From NCBI GenBank assembly GCA_049514555.1, contig JBEKUY010000003.1, positions 335,092 to 399,091 of the forward strand: DNA of 64,000 nt, read 5' to 3'. Below, piece by piece: positions 8,795 through 16,503 of the stretch (positions are counted from its first letter, which is position 1; each line of letters begins with the position of its first letter). Both the position numbers and the translations under genes were made by a program. Below the pieces are notes generated by a model, which was not told the origin of the DNA, made no database searches, and saw only the letters and a program-made list of their open reading frames with translations. Source of the stretch: JBEKUY01 sp049514555. GTDB taxonomy: Bacteria; Acidobacteriota; Terriglobia; Acidiferrales; UBA7541.

Positions 8795-9645
8795 CAGCGC
8801 ATCCCTCCCGCCGCCGCGGCCGGCGATGCGTCGTACACCGGCCGAAATGCCGCCACCGCGCGTTCGATGCACGCCGCCAACCCCGGCGCCATGCGATCAA
8901 GTATCGAGCGGTCTTCCGTCGTCACGCTGGAGATCTCGATGGCGATCGCCGGAGCCGCCACCGAGCGCAATTGCCGCACCGCCGCGGTCTGCGCCGAGTT
9001 TGGCGAGCCCTTGAACTGCAGCGCGAGCTGTCCCTGGGCGATGTCGGCGAGCTTCCGGCTCAGCGTCAGATAGGGGGCCTGTGCCCGGTCCCAGGGGATC
9101 AACCCGCTCGCAGCGCCCGGCCCGGCTCCTGCAGAGCTGGACAGAAACGGCGCGTCGGGCAAGGTGTAAACCCGCACCGTGCCCGGCAGCCCCGTTGACC
9201 CGACGTGCAGTGAGATGAAAATCGCGCCGCGCTGCGCGTTCACTAAAGCGGAGCGGTCGTCAAACGTCGGATCTTCGTTGCCTTGCCGCGTCAACAAAAC
9301 GCGCAGACCATCTTTCTCGAGTTCGGTGCGGATTTGGGCCGCGAAATCGAGCACCAGATCGCTTTCGCGTACCCCGCCCACGCCCCGCGCGCCCGGATCG
9401 GTCCCGCCATGCGCCGGATCAAGCACGACGACGCCGAGCGGCGCGCGCACAGGGGGCTGGAGTTGCGGTGCGGAAACAATTGCCTGTGCGCCCGTGACCG
9501 GCGCCGGCACGGAAGGAGGAGGTGACTGCGCTTGCGGCGGTGTCGGATTCGCGGGAGCCGCGGATTGTGCTGTGGAGCGCTCCCAAGCCGCGCCGGCAAG
9601 CGTGCCCGCCAGCAGGGTCAACACGAACAAAAACGACGTTCGCAC
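8794..9645 (-). CDS. N-acetylmuramoyl-L-alanine amidase (Amidase_3)
   Basis: Zinc enzyme that cuts the bond between muramic acid and the stem peptide. 283 residues: signal peptide (MRTSFLFVLTLLAGTLAGAAW), a proline-rich linker to about residue 65, then the Amidase_3 domain. Zinc ligands are visible as DPAHGG, the glutamate in VRESDLV, and the histidine in ISLHVGS. The catalytic glutamate lies in IAIEISSV near the C-terminus. The typical autoinhibitory AMIN domain is absent. The gene overlaps the downstream GerMN gene as ATGA, so both are made together. Confidence 0.93.
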   Translation of the reverse strand: MRTSFLFVLTLLAGTLAGAAWERSTAQSAAPANPTPPQAQSPPPSVPAPVTGAQAIVSAPQLQPPVRAPLGVVVLDPAHGGTDPGARGVGGVRESDLVLDFAAQIRTELEKDGLRVLLTRQGNEDPTFDDRSALVNAQRGAIFISLHVGSTGLPGTVRVYTLPDAPFLSSSAGAGPGAASGLIPWDRAQAPYLTLSRKLADIAQGQLALQFKGSPNSAQTAAVRQLRSVAAPAIAIEISSVTTEDRSILDRMAPGLAACIERAVAAFRPVYDASPAAAAGGMR

Positions 9646-9758
9646 GCCAAGGAGGATACCAGAAAAAGGAGGTAACGCCGCCGCGGGGGTTCGGCTTAAG
9701 CACTGCCTTCGAACATCAAAGGCGCTTGGTGGCCGGGCGCGTTACGCCGGTGAGACTC

Positions 9759-10877
9759 TTACTGATTGCCAGCTCGCTGCAATGAAGCGTCCAGCTTCTG
9801 CGAATCGATATTCATGGCTTTCAGTTCTCTCGCGACATCCTTCCATTCTTTTTCGTTCATTGCCTTTCTGAGAATCACCAGGGAATGTGGCGCGTCGGCG
9901 TCCTTCTTTTGTGCAAGCCGCAAATACAATAGGAACGCGGCAGGCCGATCCACTGCTCCGCCCTCGCCAGCCGCGTACATTCTTGCCAGCGCTTTCATCG
10001 CAGCAACATTCCCTCGGGCCGCGGCCTGCTGGTACCAAAGCCTGGCTTTTACCTGATCCTTCTTCGCGCCTAACCCAAACTCGTACGCCTGCCCCAGGGC
10101 ATTCATGCAGTCACACGCACGGTTCTCAGAGTGCTGTTTCCGAACTTCGTTGCACCAGTACTCTGCCTGGTAAAGATCTAGCGGCACTCCTAGGCCGGCA
10201 ATGGACCTGATCGCCAATGCCGCCTGGGCCTCATCGTCGCCTTCTTCGGCCGCTTTCCACCACCACCGTGCGGCTTCAGCCTGGTCTTGCTGCAGTACGT
10301 CGCCCTTTTCATAGATCTTCGCGATTTCCTTCCATCCTCTAAGAATGACAATGGGCTTGAGTTCTGCGTCGGCTCTCTTGAGCGCCTCCACCGCACCCTC
10401 GCTACCTGCTTGCTTTGCTAGCGTGAACCAGGCGTACGCTGCCGCGTCGTCGATATCCACTCCATCACCGTTGTAGTATGCAGTCCCGAGGCTGTACATG
10501 GCGTCAGCATGATTCTGACGCGCGGCTTTGCGATACCATTTGAGCGCCTCGGCTTTGTCTTGCGCCACACAATCGCCGTTCCGGTACATCGTGCCGAGGG
10601 CATACTGGGCATCTGCATTTCCTCCTTCGGCAGCCATGCGAATCCACTTTGTTGCCACGGCGTCGTCCTGTGAAACGCCGTCGCCATTGGCATATGCTTT
10701 TCCGAGTTCCAATTGTGCTTTGGCATCACCCGCTTCGGCCTTGGCTTGCAGTTCAACGAACTGAGACCGAGTCAGCTCTTTTGCGGGCGCCGCGGGCTGA
10801 TTGGGGTTCTGCTGGGCGACGGAGCCTGAGGGGAGGGCAAGGGAGAGGACTAACGCGACTAGTACCTGGGTGAACAT
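9759..10877 (-). CDS. Secreted Sel1-repeat (TPR-like) protein
   Basis: 372 residues with a signal peptide (MFTQVLVALVLSLALPSGSVAQ). At least six Sel1-type repeats follow, for example AQYALGTMYRNGDCVAQDKAEALKWYRKAA and AMYSLGTAYYNGDGVDIDDAAAYAWF, plus a shorter irregular C-terminal helical region. Sel1 repeats form solenoids that bind other proteins, often at the envelope. The start is ATG at 10877. It lies upstream of the amidase-GerMN pair on the same strand, 113 bp away. The binding partner is unknown. Confidence 0.92.
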   Translation of the reverse strand: MFTQVLVALVLSLALPSGSVAQQNPNQPAAPAKELTRSQFVELQAKAEAGDAKAQLELGKAYANGDGVSQDDAVATKWIRMAAEGGNADAQYALGTMYRNGDCVAQDKAEALKWYRKAARQNHADAMYSLGTAYYNGDGVDIDDAAAYAWFTLAKQAGSEGAVEALKRADAELKPIVILRGWKEIAKIYEKGDVLQQDQAEAARWWWKAAEEGDDEAQAALAIRSIAGLGVPLDLYQAEYWCNEVRKQHSENRACDCMNALGQAYEFGLGAKKDQVKARLWYQQAAARGNVAAMKALARMYAAGEGGAVDRPAAFLLYLRLAQKKDADAPHSLVILRKAMNEKEWKDVARELKAMNIDSQKLDASLQRAGNQ

Positions 10878-11001
10878 AGTGCGCCGAGTATAACTCCAAA
10901 TGAGCGCAATTCCAGGCGCGCAACAGAGCTATATCTCACCTAGCTCGCCCCCAGGAGCGGGTTAGGCCGTCGTGAGTACCGTTTTGAAAAACCTTGGCGT
11001 C

Positions 11002-11442
11002 CTACTGCTGAGGAGGCGCGCCTTCGCCTTCGTGATGGCCGTGGTGCTCGCCCCACTCCTCTTGCCGTTCCTTCTGTTGCTCTTTCCAGGCCTTGCGCTG
11101 GTCGGGTGTCAGAAGGGCCTCGATCTGCTTATTGGAATCCTGACGGATCTGGCGCATCTTCTCCATTTTGTCTTCGCGCGAGAGTGAAGAATTATTCCGC
11201 AGGTCCTGCATTTGAGAGCGCGTGGTGTCGAGGATCTTGGTGATTTGCGTTTTCTGATCGTCGCTGAGGTTCAGTTTCGGGTCGTTCAGGTCGGGACCAC
11301 GGTCTCCGTGTCGTTCTGGACCGGCCTGCGTTTTCCCTTGGTCTTGCGGTGGTGCTGCCGGCGGGCCCTGCGCGCGGCTGGCGACGGCCCCGCCGCTCGC
11401 CAGAAACAGCAATGCCAATAGTGCCTGTGTCAGTCGTCTCAT
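11002..11442 (-). CDS. Periplasmic Spy/CpxP-like small protein
   Basis: 146 residues starting at the ATG at 11442, nine bases after an AAGGAG ribosome site. The upstream in-frame ATG at 11481 lacks one. A signal peptide (MRRLTQALLALLFLASGGAVASRAQ) is followed by a Pro/Gln-rich linker. A helical domain with LNLSDDQKTQITKIL and LLTPDQRKAW follows: the L-T-x-x-Q repeats resemble LTxxQ motifs of Spy/CpxP chaperones. A His/Glu-rich tail (EHHGHHEGEG) may bind metal. The likely role is envelope stress or metal protection, by analogy. Confidence 0.75.
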   Translation of the reverse strand: MRRLTQALLALLFLASGGAVASRAQGPPAAPPQDQGKTQAGPERHGDRGPDLNDPKLNLSDDQKTQITKILDTTRSQMQDLRNNSSLSREDKMEKMRQIRQDSNKQIEALLTPDQRKAWKEQQKERQEEWGEHHGHHEGEGAPPQQ

Positions 11443-11582
11443 CCTGTGCATCTCCTTGGGTTCTTTTCCCATTGTTCTCATTGAGCTGGGCTACATCCCA
11501 TTGGACTCGCGGCAGCGGCGCGCGGTTTCACCTAGTTGCGGGCATCTCCGCGCGCCCGCGATCCCTTTCCGAGTTCGCGCGG

Positions 11583-12362
11583 CTACTTCAAATGCTCGCG
11601 CAGAAACGCGGTTGTCCGCTCCCAGGCATCCTTGGTGGCTTCTGGGCGATAACCGTCTTTGTTGTTCGGGTTTTCGAACGCGTGCCCCGCGCCGTCGTAG
11701 ATCTTCACGTCGATGGACTTCCCCGCCGCATTCATTGCCGTTCCAAACGCCTTGACCGCCTCGGGAGTAATGCCGCGGTCCTCCGCGCCGAAGTTCCCGA
11801 GCACGGCCGCGTGGATCGCCTGGATGGCCGTGGAATCGGTGGGCATCGCGCCGTAGTTGACCACGGACGCCGCGAGGCGCGGCTCCGCAACGGCGAGTTG
11901 CAGCGAGTATCCGCCGCCCATGCACCATCCGTCCGAGGCAATCTTTCGCGGATTCACGTCCGGCCGCGACGCGAGATAGTCAAACGCCGCCTTCAAGTCC
12001 CGCACGCCGCGATCCTGCGGCAAGCCGCGCATCAGCTCGTGGGCTTCCTCGGGAGTCGCTGCGGTCTTGCCGCGATAGAGGTCCACCGCCAGCGCTACGT
12101 ACCCTTGTTCGGCGAATTTCTGCGCCTGCTCCTTCACCCAGTCGTTCAATCCCCACCATTCGTGAATCACGATCACCGCCGGATGTTTGTTTACCCCGGC
12201 CTGGCCGGGGCCGCCTGCTTCCGGCAGCGCCAGGTACGCCGTTACGTTCTCGTCTCCACTCCTGTAGCTGATCATCTGCGTCTTCACCAGCCTGGCCTCG
12301 AGAACGAACACCAAGCCCAGCCCCGCCAGGATCGTGAGCATGAAAATCCACTTACGGTTCAT
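11583..12362 (-). CDS. Dienelactone hydrolase family protein, membrane-anchored or exported
   Basis: 259 residues of alpha/beta hydrolase. The nucleophile is cysteine in DGWCMGGGYS, as in dienelactone hydrolases. The EWWGLNDW motif and the histidine in GAGHAFENP complete the picture. An N-terminal hydrophobic segment (WIFMLTILAGLGLVFVLEA) directs it to or across the membrane. The ATG at 12362 is preferred because GAGGAGG stands six bases upstream. The substrate is unknown; the family hydrolyses lactone or ester rings. It lies between the Spy-like gene and the peroxiredoxin gene. Confidence 0.92.
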   Translation of the reverse strand: MNRKWIFMLTILAGLGLVFVLEARLVKTQMISYRSGDENVTAYLALPEAGGPGQAGVNKHPAVIVIHEWWGLNDWVKEQAQKFAEQGYVALAVDLYRGKTAATPEEAHELMRGLPQDRGVRDLKAAFDYLASRPDVNPRKIASDGWCMGGGYSLQLAVAEPRLAASVVNYGAMPTDSTAIQAIHAAVLGNFGAEDRGITPEAVKAFGTAMNAAGKSIDVKIYDGAGHAFENPNNKDGYRPEATKDAWERTTAFLREHLK

Positions 12363-12455
12363 CGGTCGCCTCCTCATTCGAAAGTGATCTCAATGCGCGC
12401 AGCACGACCTTTCGGCCGCGCGCGTTCTCCTGCCTGTTCCTGTTTGGAGTGAGAG

Positions 12456-13040
12456 TTATTTCGCCGCGTTGCCCTGCAGCTCCGCGAGCGCCGCCAGCAC
12501 TTCTTCGCTGTGCTTGGTGGGGTTCACTCCGATGAACGTTTTCGCGATCACGCCCTTCGGATTGATGAGGAAGGTGTTTCGCGCCGCCAGCGTCATCCCG
12601 TTATATTGCATCACCGATCCGTACTTCGACGAGACCTCGTGGTCGGTGTCCGCCAGCAGCTTGAAGTTCAGCCCTTCCTTGGTGCAGAACGCCTTGTGCG
12701 AATCCGCTGTGTCGACGCTCACGCCGAGAATCACCGCGTTCTTCTGCTCGTACTGCGCGAGGTCGCGCTGGAAATTATGCGCCTCGACCGTGCACCCGCT
12801 CGTGAAATCCTTGGGATAGAAGTAGAGCACCACCCACTTCCCCCGGTACTCTTGCAGATTCACGGCCGCGCCTTCCTGCGAGTTCAGCTTGAAGTCCGGC
12901 GCGACGCTTCCCGCGGCGGGCGGCTTTTCGTCAGCGCGTGCGGTACCGAAACCTGCTGCGAGAGCGAACGCCGCCGCGCCAAACAAAGCAATCATGAGCA
13001 CTTGCATGCATGGATTTCCCGCGATTTGTGTCGTTTTCAT
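12456..13040 (-). CDS. Peroxiredoxin, Bcp/PrxQ type, exported
   Basis: 194 residues of the AhpC/TSA superfamily. It reduces peroxides with a peroxidatic cysteine, here in KDFTSGCTVEAHNF. The resolving cysteine that PrxQ enzymes often have five residues later is a histidine here. Another cysteine sits in HKAFCTKEG. The N-terminus (about 35 residues, IALFGAAAFALAAGFGTARA) is a signal peptide, so it acts in the periplasm, unlike E. coli Bcp. A strong GAGGAGG ribosome site precedes ATG 13040. Confidence 0.94.
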   Translation of the reverse strand: MKTTQIAGNPCMQVLMIALFGAAAFALAAGFGTARADEKPPAAGSVAPDFKLNSQEGAAVNLQEYRGKWVVLYFYPKDFTSGCTVEAHNFQRDLAQYEQKNAVILGVSVDTADSHKAFCTKEGLNFKLLADTDHEVSSKYGSVMQYNGMTLAARNTFLINPKGVIAKTFIGVNPTKHSEEVLAALAELQGNAAK

Positions 13041-13286
13041 CTTCCCCCTCCTCCCCTATGATGCCCTAACTCGCGCCCAGTTGCTCGCACAATCGTCCCG
13101 CGCCCCCGCCGCACCGAGGCCCAATCGCCGTCGTGGGGAGTCTGCCACCGGCGCGGAGCGGTGCAGCAGAGGGCAGGTGACCCGCCCGGAGCAGCCCGAA
13201 AGGAATTCACAGGCTATTGATATTTGTGGCGAGACTTTTTAGCCATCTGGGAGTATAGTCCCCCCACCCTTGGGAGGTGAGGTCAG

Positions 13287-13517
13287 GTGCTCACACTCCT
13301 CAAAGAGCATCGGTATCGTGTCCAGATTGGTGCGGAAGCCCGGACTCTCCTCGTTGAGGAGCATATCTCGGGAATGACGGGGTGGGCTGGCAAGTTCAGG
13401 ACCATGATCCCCAGTGATTCCACCGGGGAATCCAGAACCATCTACGGATCAAGCGATCAGGAAGTGGCCTATCTGGCCGCGGAGTATTTGAACCTTCGAA
13501 GACGCGATGCCGCGTAA
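13287..13517 (+). CDS. Small hypothetical protein
   Basis: 76 residues from a GTG start preceded by GGGAGGTGAGG. No signal, membrane segment or recognised motif. The composition is balanced and the sequence (TLLKEHRYRVQIGAEARTLL...EVAYLAAEYLNLRRRD) looks coding. It stands alone between the divergent peroxiredoxin gene and the TonB-domain gene. I cannot assign a function. Confidence 0.5.
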   Translation: MLTLLKEHRYRVQIGAEARTLLVEEHISGMTGWAGKFRTMIPSDSTGESRTIYGSSDQEVAYLAAEYLNLRRRDAA

Positions 13518-13677
13518 GTCGTTCCTTCGATGCTCGGCTTTCGATCCCGAATGAAGCAGGAGATGTGTACTCATCAACTGTGCTGTTGCAGTGCTCGCCA
13601 GCCGGAAAGTCTTTCCCCCAAGCCAGAGAATTGCCGTGATCGAGCAGGCGTGTCCTGATGCTCTGTGGAGGTGATTC

Positions 13678-14634
13678 TTGCGACTCAGAACGGCCCAGTG
13701 TGCTTTGATTGCTTCAATTCTCTGCCCTGCGGCATGCCTTGTTTCTCAATCGACTCCTGAACAACCTCAGCGGGTCATGGTTGATTGGCAAACAGAAAGA
13801 GCTCTGCTGATCGCCGCCGATACTCCCAGGTATCCGCCCCTGGCTCGAGCGGCTCAGCTTGAGGGAGCCGTTCGGGTTGACCTTGTCGTTGCCAGGGACG
13901 GCTCAACGAAAGAGGCCAAGGTTCTCTCTGGGCCTCCCCTATTCATGCAGGTTGCATTAGATGCGATTCGTACCTGGCGCTTCAAGCCGACCTTCGTTGC
14001 GGGTGCAGCAGTCGAAGTGAGAACCATCGCGGTGGTGCCTTTCTTCCTGCCCGGCCGTGATGCCTCCATGTACCTCTCTCCGTACCGGAAGGCTGTGGAG
14101 AAGCATCGCAACGATCCGAGGGCCCACGTGGTTCTGGGGACAGAATTGCTGAACATGGGTGAAGCGGAGGAAGCGGCGGCTGAATTTCGCCGCGCAATTT
14201 CGCTTGATCCGAACGATCCCAGCGCGCACTTTGGCTTGGGGGATGCCCTCGGCACAAAAGGCGACCTCGATCCGGCGATCAAGGCGTATCGCCATGGGCT
14301 TTCGCTGAATCCTGAGGCGACGGACGCTCGCTTTGTTCTGGCCGGCCTGCTGTGGCGGAGCGGCCAGTTGGACAGTGCAATAGCGGAGTACCGGTCCGCA
14401 CTGCAATTAAGGCCGAAAGATGGCCTGCAACACCACGACTTCGGGATGCTCTTAATGAATAAAGGTGACGTGGACGCCGCGATCAATGAATTCAAGCTGG
14501 CAATACAGTATGGGGCAGGTAGTCCATCCACTCACTACGAATTGGGCCGCGCATTGGAGCAGAAGGGTGACATTGCTGCTGCGCGGAATGAATATCGAAA
14601 GGCGACCAGACAAGCAGGCAGTCCGCAAGAATAG
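13678..14634 (+). CDS. Exported TonB C-terminal-domain protein with TPR repeats
   Basis: 318 residues from a TTG start with GGAGGTGATTC just upstream. After a signal peptide comes a TonB C-terminal domain (residues 50-120: PRYPPLARAAQLEGAVRVDLVV, then AIRTWRFKP). Tetratricopeptide repeats follow (residues about 140-310, e.g. HFGLGDALGTKGDLDPAIKAYRHGL). In classical TonB the domain is C-terminal behind a membrane helix and a Pro-rich rod. Here it is N-terminal and unanchored, so energy transduction to outer-membrane transporters is doubtful. Similar architectures occur in Acidobacteria. Confidence 0.88.
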   Translation: MRLRTAQCALIASILCPAACLVSQSTPEQPQRVMVDWQTERALLIAADTPRYPPLARAAQLEGAVRVDLVVARDGSTKEAKVLSGPPLFMQVALDAIRTWRFKPTFVAGAAVEVRTIAVVPFFLPGRDASMYLSPYRKAVEKHRNDPRAHVVLGTELLNMGEAEEAAAEFRRAISLDPNDPSAHFGLGDALGTKGDLDPAIKAYRHGLSLNPEATDARFVLAGLLWRSGQLDSAIAEYRSALQLRPKDGLQHHDFGMLLMNKGDVDAAINEFKLAIQYGAGSPSTHYELGRALEQKGDIAAARNEYRKATRQAGSPQE

Positions 14635-14837
14635 GAATGAGTTCTCTGTTGCCGGTGGTCACTTGCGCAAAGGGGAGTCCGTCCAGATTCCCTCTTGTCC
14701 GTTTTCTGCTAGGGTAGTATTAGTACGATCAGTCGAATTTCAGGTCTCCAGCGCAAAGCTGTAGCGGATTTCGCTGAAGCCGGGCGTGTGGAATTCTCCG
14801 CAAAACATCGCCGAACGCGGCGATCAGGGGGCTTAAC

Positions 14838-16487
14838 GTGAAACTGATATCAGCATGTCTCGCGATGGCTGGATTGGCCGGCCTGTTGGCAGCGTCGGCG
14901 CTCGGGCAGGCGCCTCCGCAAGCGGATGCGAAGAAGCAGGAATCGAGCCCGCTCTATCGCATTACTGTGGTCGCGCGCACGACCAAGGCCATCAACTACC
15001 GCCACCTCAGTGGGCCAACCAAGATCGATTTCAAGGGCACAGTCCTGCTCCCGCTGGCTCGTGGCCAAGCCAAGGTGGAGAGCAAGCGCGGGGCCGTGCG
15101 CATCCAGGCGCAGTTCGAGAAGCTCGAGCCCGCGTCGCGTTTCGGCCCGGAATTTCTCACTTACGTGCTCTGGGCCATCTCCCCGGAGGGCCGGGCCAAT
15201 AATCTGGGCGAGGTGCAGCTGCAAGGGCAGAAGAGCAAGTTGGACGTCACCGCACAGTTCCAGGCCTTTGCGCTGATCGTGACCGCCGAGCCCTATTTTG
15301 CCGTCATCCAGCCGAGTGAAGTGGTGGTGCTCGAAAACATGGTGCGGCCCGATACCATCGGCAGCGTCCAGGAGATGGATGCCAAACTTGACCTGCTGCA
15401 GCGCGGGCAATACTCGGTCGTGCAAGGCGGTTTCGAGGCCGCGGTGCAAGACCCGCGCATCCCGCTCAGTCTCTTGGAAGCCCGGAACGCCGTGCAGATC
15501 GCCAAGGCCGCAGGCGCGGAAAACTACGCGCCCGACAGTCTGAAGAAGGCCGCGCAGCTCCTCCAAGACGCCGAGAACGGCCAGGCGCACAAGCGCGATA
15601 AGAAATCGATCGAGATGTCGGCGCGCGAAGCGGTTCAGACCGCAGAAGACGCCCGCGCGATCACCGTCAAGCGCCTTGACGAGGAACGAGTGGAGAAGGA
15701 ACGGCGGGCCGCCGCCGAGCGCGAGGCGCAAGCCAAAGCGCAGGCCGAAGCCGCGGAACGCGCCAAGCTGGAAGCGCAGTTGGCCTCGGAACGCGCCGCT
15801 CGGGAAAAGGCCGAAGCGGAAACAGCTCGCGCGGCCGCTTTGGCACAGCAGCAGGCCGCTCAGGAACAAGCGGATAAGGCGCGCCTGGATTCCGAGCGCG
15901 CGGCCCGTGAAAAGGCCGAGGCGGACAAAGCCCGTGACGCGGCTCAGGCACAGCAACTGGCGGCTCAGGCGGAGGCGGACCGCGCGCGCAGTCAGGCGGA
16001 AGCGGCTGAACGCGCCCGGCAACAGGCCGAGGCGGAGAAAGCGGAACTCCGCAAACGCCTTCTGGACCAGTTGAATTCCATCCTGCAAACGCGCGATACC
16101 GCGCGGGGTTTAATCGTCAACATGTCGGACGTGCTCTTCGACTTCGGCAAGTACACACTGAAGCCCGGCGCCCGGGAAAAATTGGCCAAGATTTCCGGGA
16201 TTGTCCTGGCCCATCCCGGTTTGAAGCTGCAGGTCGAGGGTCACACCGATAGCGTCGGCAGCGATCAGTTCAACCAAGTGCTCTCCGAACAGCGCGCTGC
16301 TTCGGTGCGCGACTTCCTCGTGGAACAGGGAGTAGCGGCGGGCTCGGTCAGCGCGCGCGGGTTCGGCAAGACTCAGCCGGTGGCCTCCAACGATACGCCC
16401 GAAGGAAGGCAGAGAAATCGCCGCGTGGAGCTTGTGGTTACCGGCGAAGCCATCGGCGCGGCCGGCTCGGACACCGTTCCTCAGTAG
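14838..16487 (+). CDS. OmpA-family peptidoglycan-binding protein with coiled coil
   Basis: 549 residues. A signal peptide (MKLISACLAMAGLAGLLAASALGQ) is followed by an uncharacterised beta-rich N-terminal region (residues 40-170) and a helical segment. A long, strongly charged A/E/K/R/Q coiled coil spans about residues 280-410. The C-terminus is an OmpA domain: VLFDFGKYTLKPGAREKL, then LQVEGHTDSVG and the RNRRVEL end, which normally binds diaminopimelate. The coil contains near-identical blocks (SERAAREKAEA twice), showing internal duplication. It probably spans periplasm and links the envelope to the wall. Convergent with the RND pump gene. Confidence 0.92.
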   Translation: MKLISACLAMAGLAGLLAASALGQAPPQADAKKQESSPLYRITVVARTTKAINYRHLSGPTKIDFKGTVLLPLARGQAKVESKRGAVRIQAQFEKLEPASRFGPEFLTYVLWAISPEGRANNLGEVQLQGQKSKLDVTAQFQAFALIVTAEPYFAVIQPSEVVVLENMVRPDTIGSVQEMDAKLDLLQRGQYSVVQGGFEAAVQDPRIPLSLLEARNAVQIAKAAGAENYAPDSLKKAAQLLQDAENGQAHKRDKKSIEMSAREAVQTAEDARAITVKRLDEERVEKERRAAAEREAQAKAQAEAAERAKLEAQLASERAAREKAEAETARAAALAQQQAAQEQADKARLDSERAAREKAEADKARDAAQAQQLAAQAEADRARSQAEAAERARQQAEAEKAELRKRLLDQLNSILQTRDTARGLIVNMSDVLFDFGKYTLKPGAREKLAKISGIVLAHPGLKLQVEGHTDSVGSDQFNQVLSEQRAASVRDFLVEQGVAAGSVSARGFGKTQPVASNDTPEGRQRNRRVELVVTGEAIGAAGSDTVPQ

Positions 16488-16503
16488 GGCCAAGGGTAGC
16501 TGC

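Noticed and set aside
14741..14800. AGCGCAAAGCTGTAGCGG upstream of the OmpA gene, reminiscent of a GEMM (cyclic di-GMP) riboswitch core.
   Set aside because: The expected GCAAACC and GGGACG blocks before it and the second helix are not found.
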